Positions 1 to 9,689 are shown, counted from the first letter of the stretch. The stretch is 64,000 bases of DNA from Tanypteryx hageni (GCA_028673005.1 CM054116.1:101224207-101288206); one strand, 5' to 3'. The notes: a model not told the origin generated them from the sequence alone. Made by a program: numbers and translations.

Positions 1-165
1 AAACTTCGGCTACCAATCGGTGTGATCGGGTTCGGCATTAACTCGTCCGTTTTAAATTGCTGTTTTTATAAATTTCTGTTAAAAGTTTAACGAAAAAACT
101 TTATATTTGCTTATAACAATAGCCATAAAATATAACTTCATAAAATTTTCGGTAATTCCCGATAT

Positions 166-600
166 TTGACAGTCTCCCATTCAACCAGAAGAGCGTGGGA
201 ATTACGGTCATCAGGCGCAGAAATTCCAACGCTCTCGGACTTGCTGAATGTTCTAAAAGAAAGACATCAAGCATTGGAAGTATTGAACAGTAGCGAGCGT
301 GTTAAGGCAAGCATGTCCACGAGTCATGATCCTAGATCTACCAGGAAATCGTATGTCACTAGGGTTGAGACCTGTCCAGTATGTCAGCAAGCTAATCTTT
401 TACACAAGTGTACAGTATTCAGGAATGATAGGCATGCGCAGCGACTTTCATTGATTAAGAAGCATGGGCAGTGCTTCAACTGCTTATGCACAGGACATAC
501 AGTTATTCAATGTTCGTAGAATGTAGTCAATGTCACAGGCCTGTAGAATTTGCAATAAAAGGCATCACACTTTGTTGCATGAACAAAAAGAGGAGGCTCA
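166..600 (+). pseudogene. BEL/Pao gag remnant (zinc-knuckle part)
   Basis: The frame from 166 begins with residues like the BEL gag segment STRRAWELRSSGAEIPTL, which precedes the nucleocapsid. It then shows CPVCQQANLLHKC, a knuckle-like CFNCLCTGHTVIQC (CX2CX4HX4C) and a stop near 519. The next knuckle, CRICNKRHHTLLH, is read in another frame from about 545, which shows a frameshift between them. In BEL elements this domain packages RNA and precedes the protease. The upstream half of gag is not recognisable in 1-165, which is AT-rich and carries no readable frame. Confidence 0.8.
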
Positions 601-759
601 AGTCAAGACTTCACATGATACCCCCAGTTTTAGTTCGTCGCCAAGACAATCTAATACACATATAGCAACGAAAAGCTATTTACATTCAAAGGTACCAATC
701 CCAAACAGATTTTACTGGCAACACTCAAGTTCGTGATAGATCAGGTCATCTTCAAAACT

Positions 760-1300
760 CCATGGTGCTATTAGATAGTGCCTCAGAGCCTAATTTTAAA
801 ACAGAAGCCTTAGTGCAGCGGTAACGGCTGAATAAGCATCGAAACAAGATTCCGATACAAAGTATAAACAATTTACAGGCTGAAACAAAACATTGTGTGA
901 CGGTTAGTTTGCAGTCAAGAACCTCTTCCTACAGAACTATAATTAGTTATTTTGTGCTGCCAAAAATCACAGGAGACATGCCAACCAAGCAAATTGACGA
1001 TAGTTTGTTGAATACCTCCATATTTGGAGCTTGCGGATCCTGAATTCAAAGTTCCTGGTTACATTGACATAATAATCAGAGCAAAATTGTACTTTGAAAT
1101 TTTGGTGCTGTCTGCTAAAAGAAAGGGTATATATAGGTGGCCCAACATTGAATGAAACACAGTTTGAATGGATCATATCTGGAGTAATCCCATCAACCAA
1201 TTTGAATGCCAAGCCGGCCAGTCGACGCGCATTCTTTTCTCGTAAGGAGCCCGTTGAAAACCAACGGAAAATTTTGGGATATAGAGGAGATCGACGGGCA
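760..1300 (+). pseudogene. BEL/Pao protease and start of RT, broken
   Basis: The frame at 760 reads VLLDSASEPNF. Its D-S-A active-site triplet is followed by the Ser typical of BEL proteases. An in-frame stop follows near 820, after which the same frame continues through VLPKITGDMP to about 1010. A shift then gives LADPEFKVPGYIDIII (about 1030-1080), which is the 'adpeF..pg.iDiliGad' block at the end of the BEL protease; the Gly-Ala of that block is Arg-Ala here. Around 1260-1290 a frame reads KFWDIEEID, like the RFWEIEEI block at the start of BEL RT. The sequence then jumps to the post-RT region. Confidence 0.78.
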
Positions 1301-1317
1301 AGTACGTACCAAAAAGG

Positions 1318-1761
1318 AATGCTCAACAGGAGCTTATTGACTTGTTAAGCAGTGGAGAATTTTCCGTACGGAAGTGGTGCGCGAATCACCCAGTACTCCT
1401 TGAGAAATTCCCACCAGAAGACAGAGAAATGCAACTCCCTCTACAATTCAATGATGATCAGAATGTGAAGATACTTGATCTTTTATGGCACCCTACCTTA
1501 GATAAATTTCAGGTTCTGCACAACGAGACCATATCTAAAAATTCCATTATCATTGAAAGAACTGCACTGTCCATCATCGCAGCAATTTTCGACCCTCTGG
1601 CTGATAAAGCCCAGTCGTCAACACTTAAGATTTTCCTGCAACGCCTATGGGAAGCCGAACTTGCATGGGATGACCTTCTGCCATCCGATCTTCTTCAGCA
1701 TTGGCAATCTATACATCTACATCTTCCAGCAATTCGAAATTTTTTTTGCGTGGCTCGTTGA
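1318..1761 (+). pseudogene. BEL/Pao RT thumb / RNase H linker fragment
   Basis: An uninterrupted frame reads AQQELIDLLSSGEF, then RKWCANHPVLLEKFP, LLWHP, IIAAIFDPL and LWEAELAWDDLLP. These blocks follow the YVDD box in BEL polymerases and lead into RNase H. The LVSP-type block normally after FDPL is altered. The frame closes at about 1761, exactly where the tRNA-like array is inserted. Homology resumes at 3985 with the duplicated target bases. Confidence 0.85.
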
Positions 1762-1763
1762 AC

Positions 1764-1779
1764 CTCCTCCTAAATGGAA
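1764..1779. repeat. Left target-site duplication of the tRNA-like array
   Basis: CTCCTCCTAAATGGAA occurs here and again at 3985-4000. Removing everything between the copies restores continuity of the BEL sequence. The last bases (ATGGAA) also occur in the array unit itself, so the true duplication may be a few bases shorter. Confidence 0.75.
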
Positions 1780-1804
1780 CAATTTTTGAAACGAGAAAAA
1801 AGTC

Positions 1805-1875
1805 TGCTATGACCGGGAATTGAACCCGGGTCTTCCACTTGCCGGGCGGATATTCTACCTCTGAACTATCGTAGC
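1805..1875 (-). tRNA. tRNA-Gly-like sequence, anticodon GGC (probable pseudo-tRNA), unit -1
   Basis: The 71-nt cloverleaf matches eukaryotic tRNA-Gly in length and layout: acceptor GCTACGA/TCATAGC with one C-A mismatch, D-arm GTTCAGAGGTAGAAT (box A), anticodon stem TCCGC/GTGGA, T-arm CCGGG-TTCAATT-CCCGG (box B) and discriminator A. The anticodon loop is CCGGCAA, giving anticodon GGC (Ala codons), with C instead of the invariant U33. A T-run follows. It is probably Pol III-competent but not a normal decoding tRNA. Confidence 0.6.
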
Positions 1876-2112
1876 AGAACATTTTCTCTCGTTTCTGAAC
1901 ACGGATGTTTCCCTTGGTGGGACGGGAACTAACCAAGTTAGTATCAAACTGCCCCAACAGATGTCCTCGAAGAGAATATCGAAAGAAACTCCTACCTCTC
2001 AAATGGTGAGATTGCCAAACATGAAATTGATGGAATGATATGATCCGAAGATCCTATGCAGACAGGCATAAGCTGTGAAAGATGGAACAATTTTTGAAAC
2101 GAGAAAAAAGTC

Positions 2113-2183
2113 TGCTATGACCGGGAATTGAACCCGGGTCTTCCACTTGCCGGGCGGATATTCTACCTCTGAACTATCGTAGC
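2113..2183 (-). tRNA. tRNA-Gly-like sequence, anticodon GGC, unit -2
   Basis: Identical in structure to the copy 308 bp to its left. The unit that carries it is split by a SINE insertion upstream of the tRNA-like core (2228-2557). Confidence 0.6.
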
Positions 2184-2227
2184 AGAACATTTTCTCTCGT
2201 TTCTGAACACGGATGTTTCCCTTGGTG

Positions 2228-2557
2228 TATGTATGTATGTATGCCCAGTCAATTCGCCTCTCTTACAGCACAAATGGGTATCTCAGAGGCAGTGCAATGA
2301 ATAACCGGGGAGGGAGGAGGGAAACCCGGTGCCGGCATTTGCCTGCTCTTACGAAGAACACCAGGGAGGCCAACGGCTTAACGTCCCTTCCGAAGGACGG
2401 AACAGCTGAATTTGCGCGGTCTCCTCAAACTACGCAAACAGGGGGCCGGGTGACCTTGAGAAAAATCCTACTCGCGCAGGATTCGTACCCGATGACTTTT
2501 TCAAGCATCGGGCGAGTAGCAGCCAGCGTCCTAACCACTACACCACCGGCACCCCCT
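2228..2557 (-). mobile_element. tRNA-derived SINE, full length, inside the array
   Basis: On the minus strand the element starts near 2557 with a tRNA-like head (GCCGGTGGTGTAGTGGTTAG as box A region, GGGTACGAATCC as box B, and a long variable-arm-like hairpin). It continues with a body containing TTCGGAAGGGACGTTAAGCC and ends in a (CATA)n tail at 2228. The perfect 13-bp duplication GTTTCCCTTGGTG at 2215-2227 and 2558-2570 shows target-primed insertion into an existing array unit. It shares its body with the SINE at 17012-17325. Confidence 0.88.
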
Positions 2558-2903
2558 GTTTCCCTTGGTGGGACGGGAACTAACCAAGTTAGTATCAAAC
2601 TGCCCCAACAGATGTCCTCGAAGAGAATATCGAAAGAAACTCCTACCTCTCAAATGGTGAGATTGCCAAACATGAAATTGATGGAATGATATGATCCGAA
2701 GATCCTATGCAGACAGGCATAAGCTGTGAAAGATGGAACAATTTTTGAAACGAGAAAAAAAAAAAAAAAAACCATTTGAGAGGTAGGAGTTTCTTTCGAT
2801 ATTCTCTTCGAGGACATCTGTTGGGGCAGTTTGATACTAACTTGGTTAGTTCCCCTCCCACCAAGGGGAAACATCCGTGTTCAGAAACGAGAGAAAATGT
2901 TCT

Positions 2904-2974
2904 GCTACGATAGTTCAGAGGTAGAATATCCGCCCGGCAAGTGGAAGACCCGGGTTCAATTCCCGGTCATAGCA
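2904..2974 (+). tRNA. tRNA-Gly-like sequence, anticodon GGC, unit +1
   Basis: First copy in the plus arm, with the same 71-nt cloverleaf, CCGGCAA loop and C-A acceptor mismatch. The leader differs slightly from the other units near 2862-2874 (extra C and G residues around the CACCAAGG motif). A run of T follows the 3' end. Confidence 0.6.
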
Positions 2975-3211
2975 GACTTTTTTCTCGTTTCAAAAATTGT
3001 TCCATCTTTCACAGCTTATGCCTGTCTGCATAGGATCTTCGGATCATATCATTCCATCAATTTCATGTTTGGCAATCTCACCATTTGAGAGGTAGGAGTT
3101 TCTTTCGATATTCTCTTCGAGGACATCTGTTGGGGCAGTTTGATACTAACTTGGTTAGTTCCCGTCCCACCAAGGGAAACATCCGTGTTCAGAAACGAGA
3201 GAAAATGTTCT

Positions 3212-3282
3212 GCTACGATAGTTCAGAGGTAGAATATCCGCCCGGCAAGTGGAAGACCCGGGTTCAATTCTCGGTCATAGCA
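3212..3282 (+). tRNA. tRNA-Gly-like sequence, anticodon GGC, unit +2
   Basis: Same structure as the other copies, but the T-stem 3' strand is CTCGG instead of CCCGG, giving a G-T wobble in the T-stem. This is the only base change seen in the core among the six copies. Confidence 0.6.
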
Positions 3283-3519
3283 GACTTTTTTCTCGTTTCA
3301 AAAATTGTTCCATCTTTCACAGCTTATGCCTGTCTGCATAGGATCTTCGGATCATATCATTCCATCAATTTCATGTTTGGCAATCTCACCATTTGAGAGG
3401 TAGGAGTTTCTTTCGATATTCTCTTCGAGGACATCTGTTGGGGCAGTTTGATACTAACTTGGTTAGTTCCCGTCCCACCAAGGGAAACATCCGTGTTCAG
3501 AAACGAGAGAAAATGTTCT

Positions 3520-3590
3520 GCTACGATAGTTCAGAGGTAGAATATCCGCCCGGCAAGTGGAAGACCCGGGTTCAATTCCCGGTCATAGCA
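3520..3590 (+). tRNA. tRNA-Gly-like sequence, anticodon GGC, unit +3
   Basis: Core identical to units +1 and +4. The unit flanks are almost identical to those of +2, which points to recent unequal crossing-over or conversion. Confidence 0.6.
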
Positions 3591-3827
3591 GACTTTTTTC
3601 TCGTTTCAAAAATTGTTCCATCTTTCACAGCTTATGCCTGTCTGCATAGGATCTTCGGATCATATCATTCCATCAATTTCATGTTTGGCAATCTCACCAT
3701 TTGAGAGGTAGGAGTTTCTTTCGATATTCTCTTCGAGGACATCTGTTGGGGCAGTTTGATACTAACTTGGTTAGTTCCCGTCCCACCAAGGGAAACATCC
3801 GTGTTCAGAAACGAGAGAAAATGTTCT

Positions 3828-3898
3828 GCTACGATAGTTCAGAGGTAGAATATCCGCCCGGCAAGTGGAAGACCCGGGTTCAATTCCCGGTCATAGCA
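3828..3898 (+). tRNA. tRNA-Gly-like sequence, anticodon GGC, unit +4
   Basis: Last copy of the plus arm. Its unit is truncated at 3984 and joins the duplicated BEL target. Core and T-run are intact. Confidence 0.6.
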
Positions 3899-3984
3899 GA
3901 CTTTTTTCTCGTTTCAAAAATTGTTCCATCTTTCACAGCTTATGCCTGTCTGCATAGGATCTTCGGATCATATCATTCCATCAA

Positions 3985-4000
3985 CTCCTCCTAAATGGAA
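3985..4000. repeat. Right target-site duplication of the tRNA-like array
   Basis: This is a perfect 16-base match to 1764-1779. It marks the junction where the last truncated unit (ending ATTCCATCAA) meets the BEL sequence again. Confidence 0.75.
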
Positions 4001-4084
4001 AACATTTGGATCCCTGGAGCTCTACATGTGTGTATTAAGTTAGTACAGTACAGATAGAAATTTATTCATCTGAGATTACAGCAC

Positions 4085-5334
4085 TAGGGTCTAAATCCCC
4101 AATTTCTAACTAGAGTGATCTACGTGATCTTCATCCATTCCCTGACGATAAACAACTATTTCGAGTAGATAGATGCCTACATAAGTCACTTTGGCGTATG
4201 ACAGCAAGTTCCAGTTGATATTACCTCCAAGGGCACATCTTACTAAGTTAACCATTGAAGCACAACCTCGTTTACTTCATGCAAATGTTCAACTGTTGAT
4301 TGCATCTCTGCGCCAAAGATATAAATTCAATGTATTTGTCGTGTTGTCAAGAATGTAATTAATAAATGTAGTTTTCTTCAAGCTCAAGCCAGCAGCGGCT
4401 CAAGAGCAAATGGGAATCTTACCACCACACTGAGTTCAACCAGCTCGTCCGTTCATGAATGTCGGCATTAAATATGCAGAGCCCATTTTACTGGACTGGA
4501 ATTCCACGGTTTTCATCAAATCCTGCATCGCCATTTCTATGTCTGGCAACCAAAGCCATTCATATTGAACTTATGAGTGATCTTACAACTGACGCGTTCA
4601 CAGCAGCTTTTATAAGATTTATTGGTAGAAGAGGAATCTGTGCCAACGTCTACAGCAATAATGGCACCAATTTCGTTGGAGCTAATCATCAGCTGCAAGA
4701 AGTAGGGAAATGTTTGCATTCACAAAAGCATCGAGACCGGTTGAGTGAATACGCAATTTCAGAGAGTTTCGAATGGCATTTCATCCCCCCTAGCGCTTTT
4801 CACTTTGTCGGCCTATGGGAGACTGCAGTCAAATCGATAAAATACCATATACAGAACATTCACGTTTGAGGAAATCTGCACTTTGCTTTGTCAGATTGAA
4901 GCTTTCCTTAACTCTCGCCCGCTTACTCCCTTATCCAATGATCCTGATGAATTCCCCTACCTAACCCCGGATCATTTTCTCATTGGTGAACCTTTGTCAA
5001 CTCACCCAGACTCTGATCTCAGTGACGTAGCTGTCAACAGGTTGTCCAGATGGCAAAGGATTAAGCAGATAACGCAGCTCCTATGGCGCAGATGGTTTGT
5101 GGTCTACGTACACGGCATCCAGCAGAGATTCAAGTGGGAATCCCACAATACAACCTGGAACCTGGCAGATTAGTGACAGTGTAGGAGACATCACCTCTGC
5201 AGTGGAAGAAAGACATTATAGAGGTGTATCCTGGGTCTGATGGATCGGTGCGGGTCGCATTAGTCAGAACTACATCCGGAGTCTTCAAGCGCCAAATCCA
5301 TAAACTCTGTTTATTTACAGAAGCCGACGATAAA
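4085..5334 (+). pseudogene. BEL/Pao integrase remnant
   Basis: Pieces in shifting frames give LHPFPDDKQLFRVD, LLHANVQLLIASLRQRY, a Cys-rich stretch and PARPFMNVGI, which form the N-terminal part (4125-4470). The core at 4530-4860 reads CLATKAIHIELMSDLTTDAF, then YSNNGTNFVGANH, then FIPPSAFHFVGLWETAVKS. The family motif is YSDNGTNFVGA, so the second catalytic Asp is Asn here; the Glu of LWE..VKS remains. The next frame (4870-5170) reads QIEAFLNSRPLTPLSNDPDE and HFLIGEPL, then RLSRWQRI and QQRFKW. A final stretch ends RVALVRTTSGVFKRQIHKLC and a TAA at 5334. These changes make it inactive. Confidence 0.9.
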
Positions 5335-5478
5335 TAATTGACAGTGTTTTTTTATTTAGACTTAAGTACTTGGGCCTAATTGTAATTCTTTAAAGAAACT
5401 TGTGTTGTTTGGGATTTTATTAGTTAGATTGGTTAATGCTAAAATGTAATTTTTAGTACATTTTAGGTGGGGAGAACG

Positions 5479-5860
5479 CTGAATGAAATTTATTTTGAAA
5501 AACGAACGCCCACGCTGTCTGCGGAAACTCCTAGGACTGGACTCAAGGTCCGAGCTTTAGCGTTTGACTCAGTGGTGAGAAGGTACGCGTGGGTCACGTG
5601 ACTCCAGGGAACGAGAGAGGCGATGGGAAGAGACAGGTGGAAGGGAGTGACTGTGTGCAAAGACAGGACTAAGAACACGGTGGACGAAGGCCTTTGCGGC
5701 GCGTTCACCTCATTCTTTTTTTGTTTTATGTAAAGTGTAATATCATCAGTAAATAAAATACAGTCCATTGAAGTATTGTGCGAGGGTGTTATGGTCGTAC
5801 GTTGCCAAGCACTAGTGTTGCATAACCGGGCTGCATTCTCGGTCAGTAGTGGTCGAGCCC
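5479..5860 (+). mobile_element. Possible 3' LTR of the BEL/Pao copy
   Basis: A purine-rich AGGTGGGGAG ends at 5479, where a polypurine tract is expected just after the integrase reading frame. The following about 380 bases carry an AATAAA at 5753 and a GC-richer, non-coding composition unlike the flanks, as expected for U3-R-U5. The ends could not be fixed because the 5' LTR is outside the window and no clear TG...CA pair is seen. It could instead be ordinary 3' flank. Confidence 0.35.
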
Positions 5861-6026
5861 GCTACATTATTCATAACCGTTAGAGAAACATACTATTTTC
5901 AAATACAAATCCTGTTATTACAAACCACGAAAACTGAAAGAGGTATGGCAAAGGGACGTCAGAAGTCACGAACTTCGCGCGCCATTTTTATTTCCTCGGA
6001 GGGAGGAATGGGAATGTTTGACTCAC

Positions 6027-6169
6027 CTGTACGATATCTCCGTGACCCCTCCCCGTCGCCGTGAAGGTCAGGTGGCATAAGAAGGGCAACCGGTCCCCTC
6101 CGCCCCTCGGCCGCTCCACCGACAGCTCGTACGTCACGCCTTCCTCGCCGTAATACGTCCGGTTGCAGA
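6027..6169 (-). CDS. LDLa-CUB protein, second coding exon (start of CUB domain)
   Basis: This internal exon is read leftward. The 3' splice site is ...GCTCAAG at 6170-6175; the first two bases complete a Val codon begun by the previous exon, followed by 47 in-frame codons. The donor is CAG/GTGAGT at 6026, ending in phase 0. The peptide begins VCNRTYYGEEGVTYEL and continues to LPFLCHLTFTATGRGHGDIV. The spacing between Cys95 and Cys125 and the CxLxFTA.G pattern fit the first third of a CUB domain, an extracellular protein-binding module. Asn96-Arg-Thr is an N-glycosylation sequon. The rest of the CUB domain must lie on further exons left of the window. The polypyrimidine tract before the acceptor is imperfect. 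A Culd-like or other LDLa/CUB receptor is possible, but I do not assign a symbol. Confidence 0.75.
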
Positions 6170-6745
6170 CTTGAGCGCCGACGTCGCGAAGGCCATCAGA
6201 AAGCAAACGAAAGAAAAGGAAAACAACTCTCATAACAAGGCAAAGAACGTAAAACATAAAGGAGCGCTCGAATGGCAGCGCCGTTAATTAAAAGGGATGT
6301 CAAGGGCGGTCAAATATTGTCACGCGAGCAATTCGGAGAGGCGCGAGCAAAGAACGGCGCCCCGTATAATCAAACCGGTTTACGGAACTTGATTAGCGCA
6401 CCCGTTCTCGCAAGAATGGAATTATTCGCTCCTTCGTTTCGAAACTAAAATCCATATCCGGTAAATAAGTCGTTTGCATTAGGCGCCTTTCCCGACTTGA
6501 GAAAAGGACCGAGCGTCGTTTGTAAACAAAGCAAATCCTCCTTGATTCGGATGCCACTGATTCGGAATACGCGATGTTTCGGGCGATTTGAAGGTGGTCG
6601 TTTTTTTAAAATAAATCTCAAAATCAACGCAGGCTGGAGTTAGTTTAACATAAAATAGTGCGGCGGTTGCGTGATGAAAAGGTTTTAGTACTTTGTACTA
6701 CATATATAGTTTTGATAGGTTTAGGGCACATGTATAGGTCTAAGG
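6170..6745 (-). other. Intron of the LDLa-CUB gene, left part
   Basis: This begins the 5.3 kb intron between the two recognised exons. GC is higher near 6170-6400, then the sequence becomes AT-rich. No repeat or further exon was recognised here. Confidence 0.5.
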
Positions 6746-7035
6746 CAGTGGTTCCCAAACTGGGTTCCCCGGCGCATTGGGTCATCACTGCTGATTTTTA
6801 GGGGTACCCCGCGAAAAACTTTGACTGGTAAACAAATCAGCAATTTGGATGTATTGTAGGGCAATGAGTATTCCTCTAATTAATTGATTAGAGTATAGTA
6901 ACAACATATAGATGCGTCCAAAGGTTGTAATACTCGTATATAAAAATATAAAAACCTTGTTTCAAGACTGGTGTGCCGCAAAATTAAGTATATCTTTTAA
7001 ATGGTGTCGCGCCTACAAAAGTTTGGAAACCATTA
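6746..7035. mobile_element. Non-autonomous hAT element (MITE)
   Basis: The left end CAGTGGTTCCCAAACTGGG and the right end GTTTGGAAACCATTA are imperfect inverted repeats of the familiar hAT type. A GTGCCGC motif near the right end is also typical. Flanks GTCTAAGG (6738-6745) and CTCTATAG (7036-7043) are a decayed 8-bp target duplication. The 290-bp interior has no coding potential. It sits in the LDLa-CUB intron. Confidence 0.75.
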
Positions 7036-9689
7036 CTCTATAGTATATACGTGTTAAGGTTTAAGATACGAGTATATTTGATGCAGAAGGTTTTTCTTTT
7101 AGTTTTTTCTTCTTTCTATAATGATATGGAACAGAGTAGCAAAAACTTAAAAGTACTTTAAAATTATGAAGTATGTACATAACAATCCACAAGGCTCTTT
7201 GTAAGTTATTCAAATCTCTACTGAATCAGCAGTAATCTCTAAGAATCATAAGGAATGTGGTGAAAATGAAATAAAAAGATGAAAATTGACTGACTGACTG
7301 ATTATTGAAAAAGGACGGTTAAGAATCGCATAAATGGAATAAGATTTTTTATGGAAAATATTTACAAGTGGCATGAATCAACAAAATTTTATTTTTGTTA
7401 AGATTTTGGATAAAATTAAGGGAAAGGTAATTCTAGTGCGGAATGTTGCTTTTTAAAATCTTAGTTAGTGTAACTAATCATATCTATTTGTATAAAACTT
7501 CGTACTACAACCTGAAATTAATCAAACTGCTTTTTCATGAACATATTCCATGGTTTCGAGTTATCACCAAGTTGGAATGGATCTTCCTCTCTCTAATTTT
7601 ATTCCAAATTAGTGAGATTGTAAAACATGGGATTTTCGGAATAATTAAAGAGACTGGCAGGACAGATGATAAAAATGTCTTCCTCCGTGATTTTATACTA
7701 AATTTGCTGAAAGTAATTAGTTCGACAGAAAGATTTTTCAGTCGAGTGAAGTTCAGAGAAATTAAAATAATAATCCTAAATTATCCCGACGCCAAAATAA
7801 ATACATTATCCGAGTTATAATTGACAGAGGAGTGTGAAAAATAAAACATTAAAACGAAACATATCGTTCCAAAAAAAAGCGGCGCGAGATGAAACGGTTT
7901 CGTTCGCCATATCGACATCAAGAGATCGAAACTCATTAGAGCTACGAAATTTTTTTTTTCAACTGGCAAAAATTCCGCCCAATTTCCAAGCCGAAAGATA
8001 TTATTAACGAAACTTGATACGTCATCAAAGAGGGATAGATAAGAGGATCGGTTGCTAGTAATTACTCCCGCGACTCCCTTCAGTTTCGGCTAATGCAGCA
8101 TCCTTTTTTGACGGCTCCGTTAGCTTCGAAAAAAATATTCGCTTCAATTTGACCACGCGGCGTATCTCTTTGAGATTTTACGCCGGAAATGATGTGGACC
8201 TTCCCTTTGTGAACGTTTGAGAAAAATGAGGCGTAGGCTCAGACTCACTACGATACATATCCTCTTCCTTCGCCGCCGCTAAATAGAGCTTTCAGGAGGG
8301 GATGGCTTAGGAAGATGGGATGAAGCTAAAGGAATATTATAGCCAACCTGGCGGATACGAGGAAGGCAAAAGGCGAAAGGATAAAGGTGTCGGGGAGGAA
8401 GAAAAGATGTTTCCTCCACATCAAACAATTTCATTGGAAATTTAACCTCCCCCCTTCTCTCTACGTCACCCTCTCTATATATTCTCCCTTTGCTCAGAGA
8501 GAGGCGAAACGTTTTGTTTTCGCCGCCACATAGAGTGGAAGGAGAGACAGAGAGAGAGCACTTGACTCTTCATTTAAATCATGCAAATCTAGAGGGATAT
8601 AACGGCCTCCAATCCATTTCGACGTTCTCCCCCTGTCGAGGGGGAGAGAATACAAACCAATTTAAGTGCATTAAAAAGGGCTAGAAAACGTCAATTTGAA
8701 TCCGATGAAATTCCTTCCTCAGCAAGGCTTTTTTTAATTCGTGAAAAGTTTTAATATTTTTTTAATTGTTTTTTTATATTTCTCTCTCTCTCGCTCGCTC
8801 TCCGTCTTCCGCGCCGGAGACCGAATTTCTCGTAACAAAAGGTCGAACGTTTTTAAAGCGCAGGTAACATGGCAACCAATTTAAAACACATCACAAAACT
8901 TCGCCGCCGGCGAATTTTCATTTGATTCTTGATTTTTGGAATGCGAGCGGATTTTTTAAAAAACCCCTCCTAAAAAAGCAACAAATAGAAAAATGCGAGT
9001 TTGAAAAAATAAAACACGGAAAAAAGAACAATCTGACGCCGATAACAACATCGGTGGCATTAAAGGGGTCGTTAAAAGGCATTTTTTTAATTTGTGATGT
9101 TCGTTTTAAAAAATCAACGAGAAATAATTTAATATGCAAGGTTTTTCCTTTTTGAGTTCATATACCGATCTGTCCTATTTATTGTTCGGAGATTAAATGG
9201 GAAAGCAATGAAGAATCGAATTTCCTAACTGATTCAATCCGGCTCCAATTTTTCTAATAAGCTCAAAACTTTATTCAAACGATAACTACAGACAAAAGTG
9301 TCAACGCGTTGATAGAAACGCGCACAACGTTTTTGAAAACACTTTCTTTAAATCCAAATTAATTAGTCGATATTTCTTTCATATTTCACGGATATCAAAG
9401 ATCATTGCCCACATCCAAGCTAGATCTCAATTTTACAGTCAAATAGATGAATTAAACAGCAAAGACAATTCCATATGTTGTGCAAAAACGTCCCCGTGAT
9501 TTATTGACGATATAGCAATGCAGTATTTTAAACACTGAATATAATGTCAAATTATTCAGTATTGAATGAATATCCCGTTGCTTCATTCTCATGCGTGTTA
9601 AAAATAAGGAATACAATGCATCCATCTGAATATCATTATATATCGACGTTTCTTACAGAGGAGGAGGATATGACATACATATAGGAGGA
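7036..9689. other. Intronic sequence without recognised genes
   Basis: Mostly AT-rich. It has short pyrimidine or purine patches (8445-8560, 8780-8806) and an 8-bp perfect hairpin with a 6-nt loop at 8626-8647. A 125-codon frame at 7443-7820 lacks an ATG start, resembles nothing I know and has AT-driven composition. No splice-bounded exon is convincing. Confidence 0.5.

Larger units (their letters stand above)
1775..3984. repeat. Foldback array of 308-bp tRNA-like units
   Basis: Units of 308 bp appear in minus orientation from about 1775 to 2754: two with a tRNA-like core, the second split by a SINE, plus the start of a third. A run of 17 A follows (2755-2771). Four + units then run from about 2772 to 3984, the last truncated. 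The spacing between tRNA-like cores is exactly 308 in both arms (1805/2113 and 2904/3212/3520/3828). Units differ by only a few bases, for example a T in the T-stem of the second + copy. Each core is bracketed by short inverted flanks, AAACGAGAGAAAA before and TTTTTTCTCGTTT after; the T run would also be a Pol III terminator. The arms are reverse complements and could form a large cruciform. Confidence 0.9.
166..5334 (+). mobile_element. Degenerate BEL/Pao LTR retrotransposon (with nested insertion)
   Basis: Translated fragments in several + frames follow the BEL/Pao polyprotein order: gag zinc knuckles, DSAS-type aspartic protease, the end of RT plus the RNase H linker, a His/Cys integrase N-terminus, the integrase core and the C-terminal domain. 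Stops and frameshifts break every domain, so the copy is dead. About 1 kb covering the RT palm, including the expected YVDD box, is missing near 1290-1318. The piece from about 1775 to 3984 is a later insertion of a tRNA-like foldback array. No 5' LTR is visible; it would lie left of the window. The copy lies in or next to the intron downstream of the minus-strand LDLa-CUB exons, in opposite orientation to that gene. The family call rests on motif order recognised by eye. Confidence 0.88.

Noticed and set aside
2831..3994. Repeated 85-103-codon frames in the array
   Set aside because: They read through the tRNA-like core in every unit and end at the unit boundary. They are shadows of a non-coding repeat.
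7443..7820. 125-codon frame in the LDLa-CUB intron
   Set aside because: Starts at TTG, AT-driven composition, no family resemblance.
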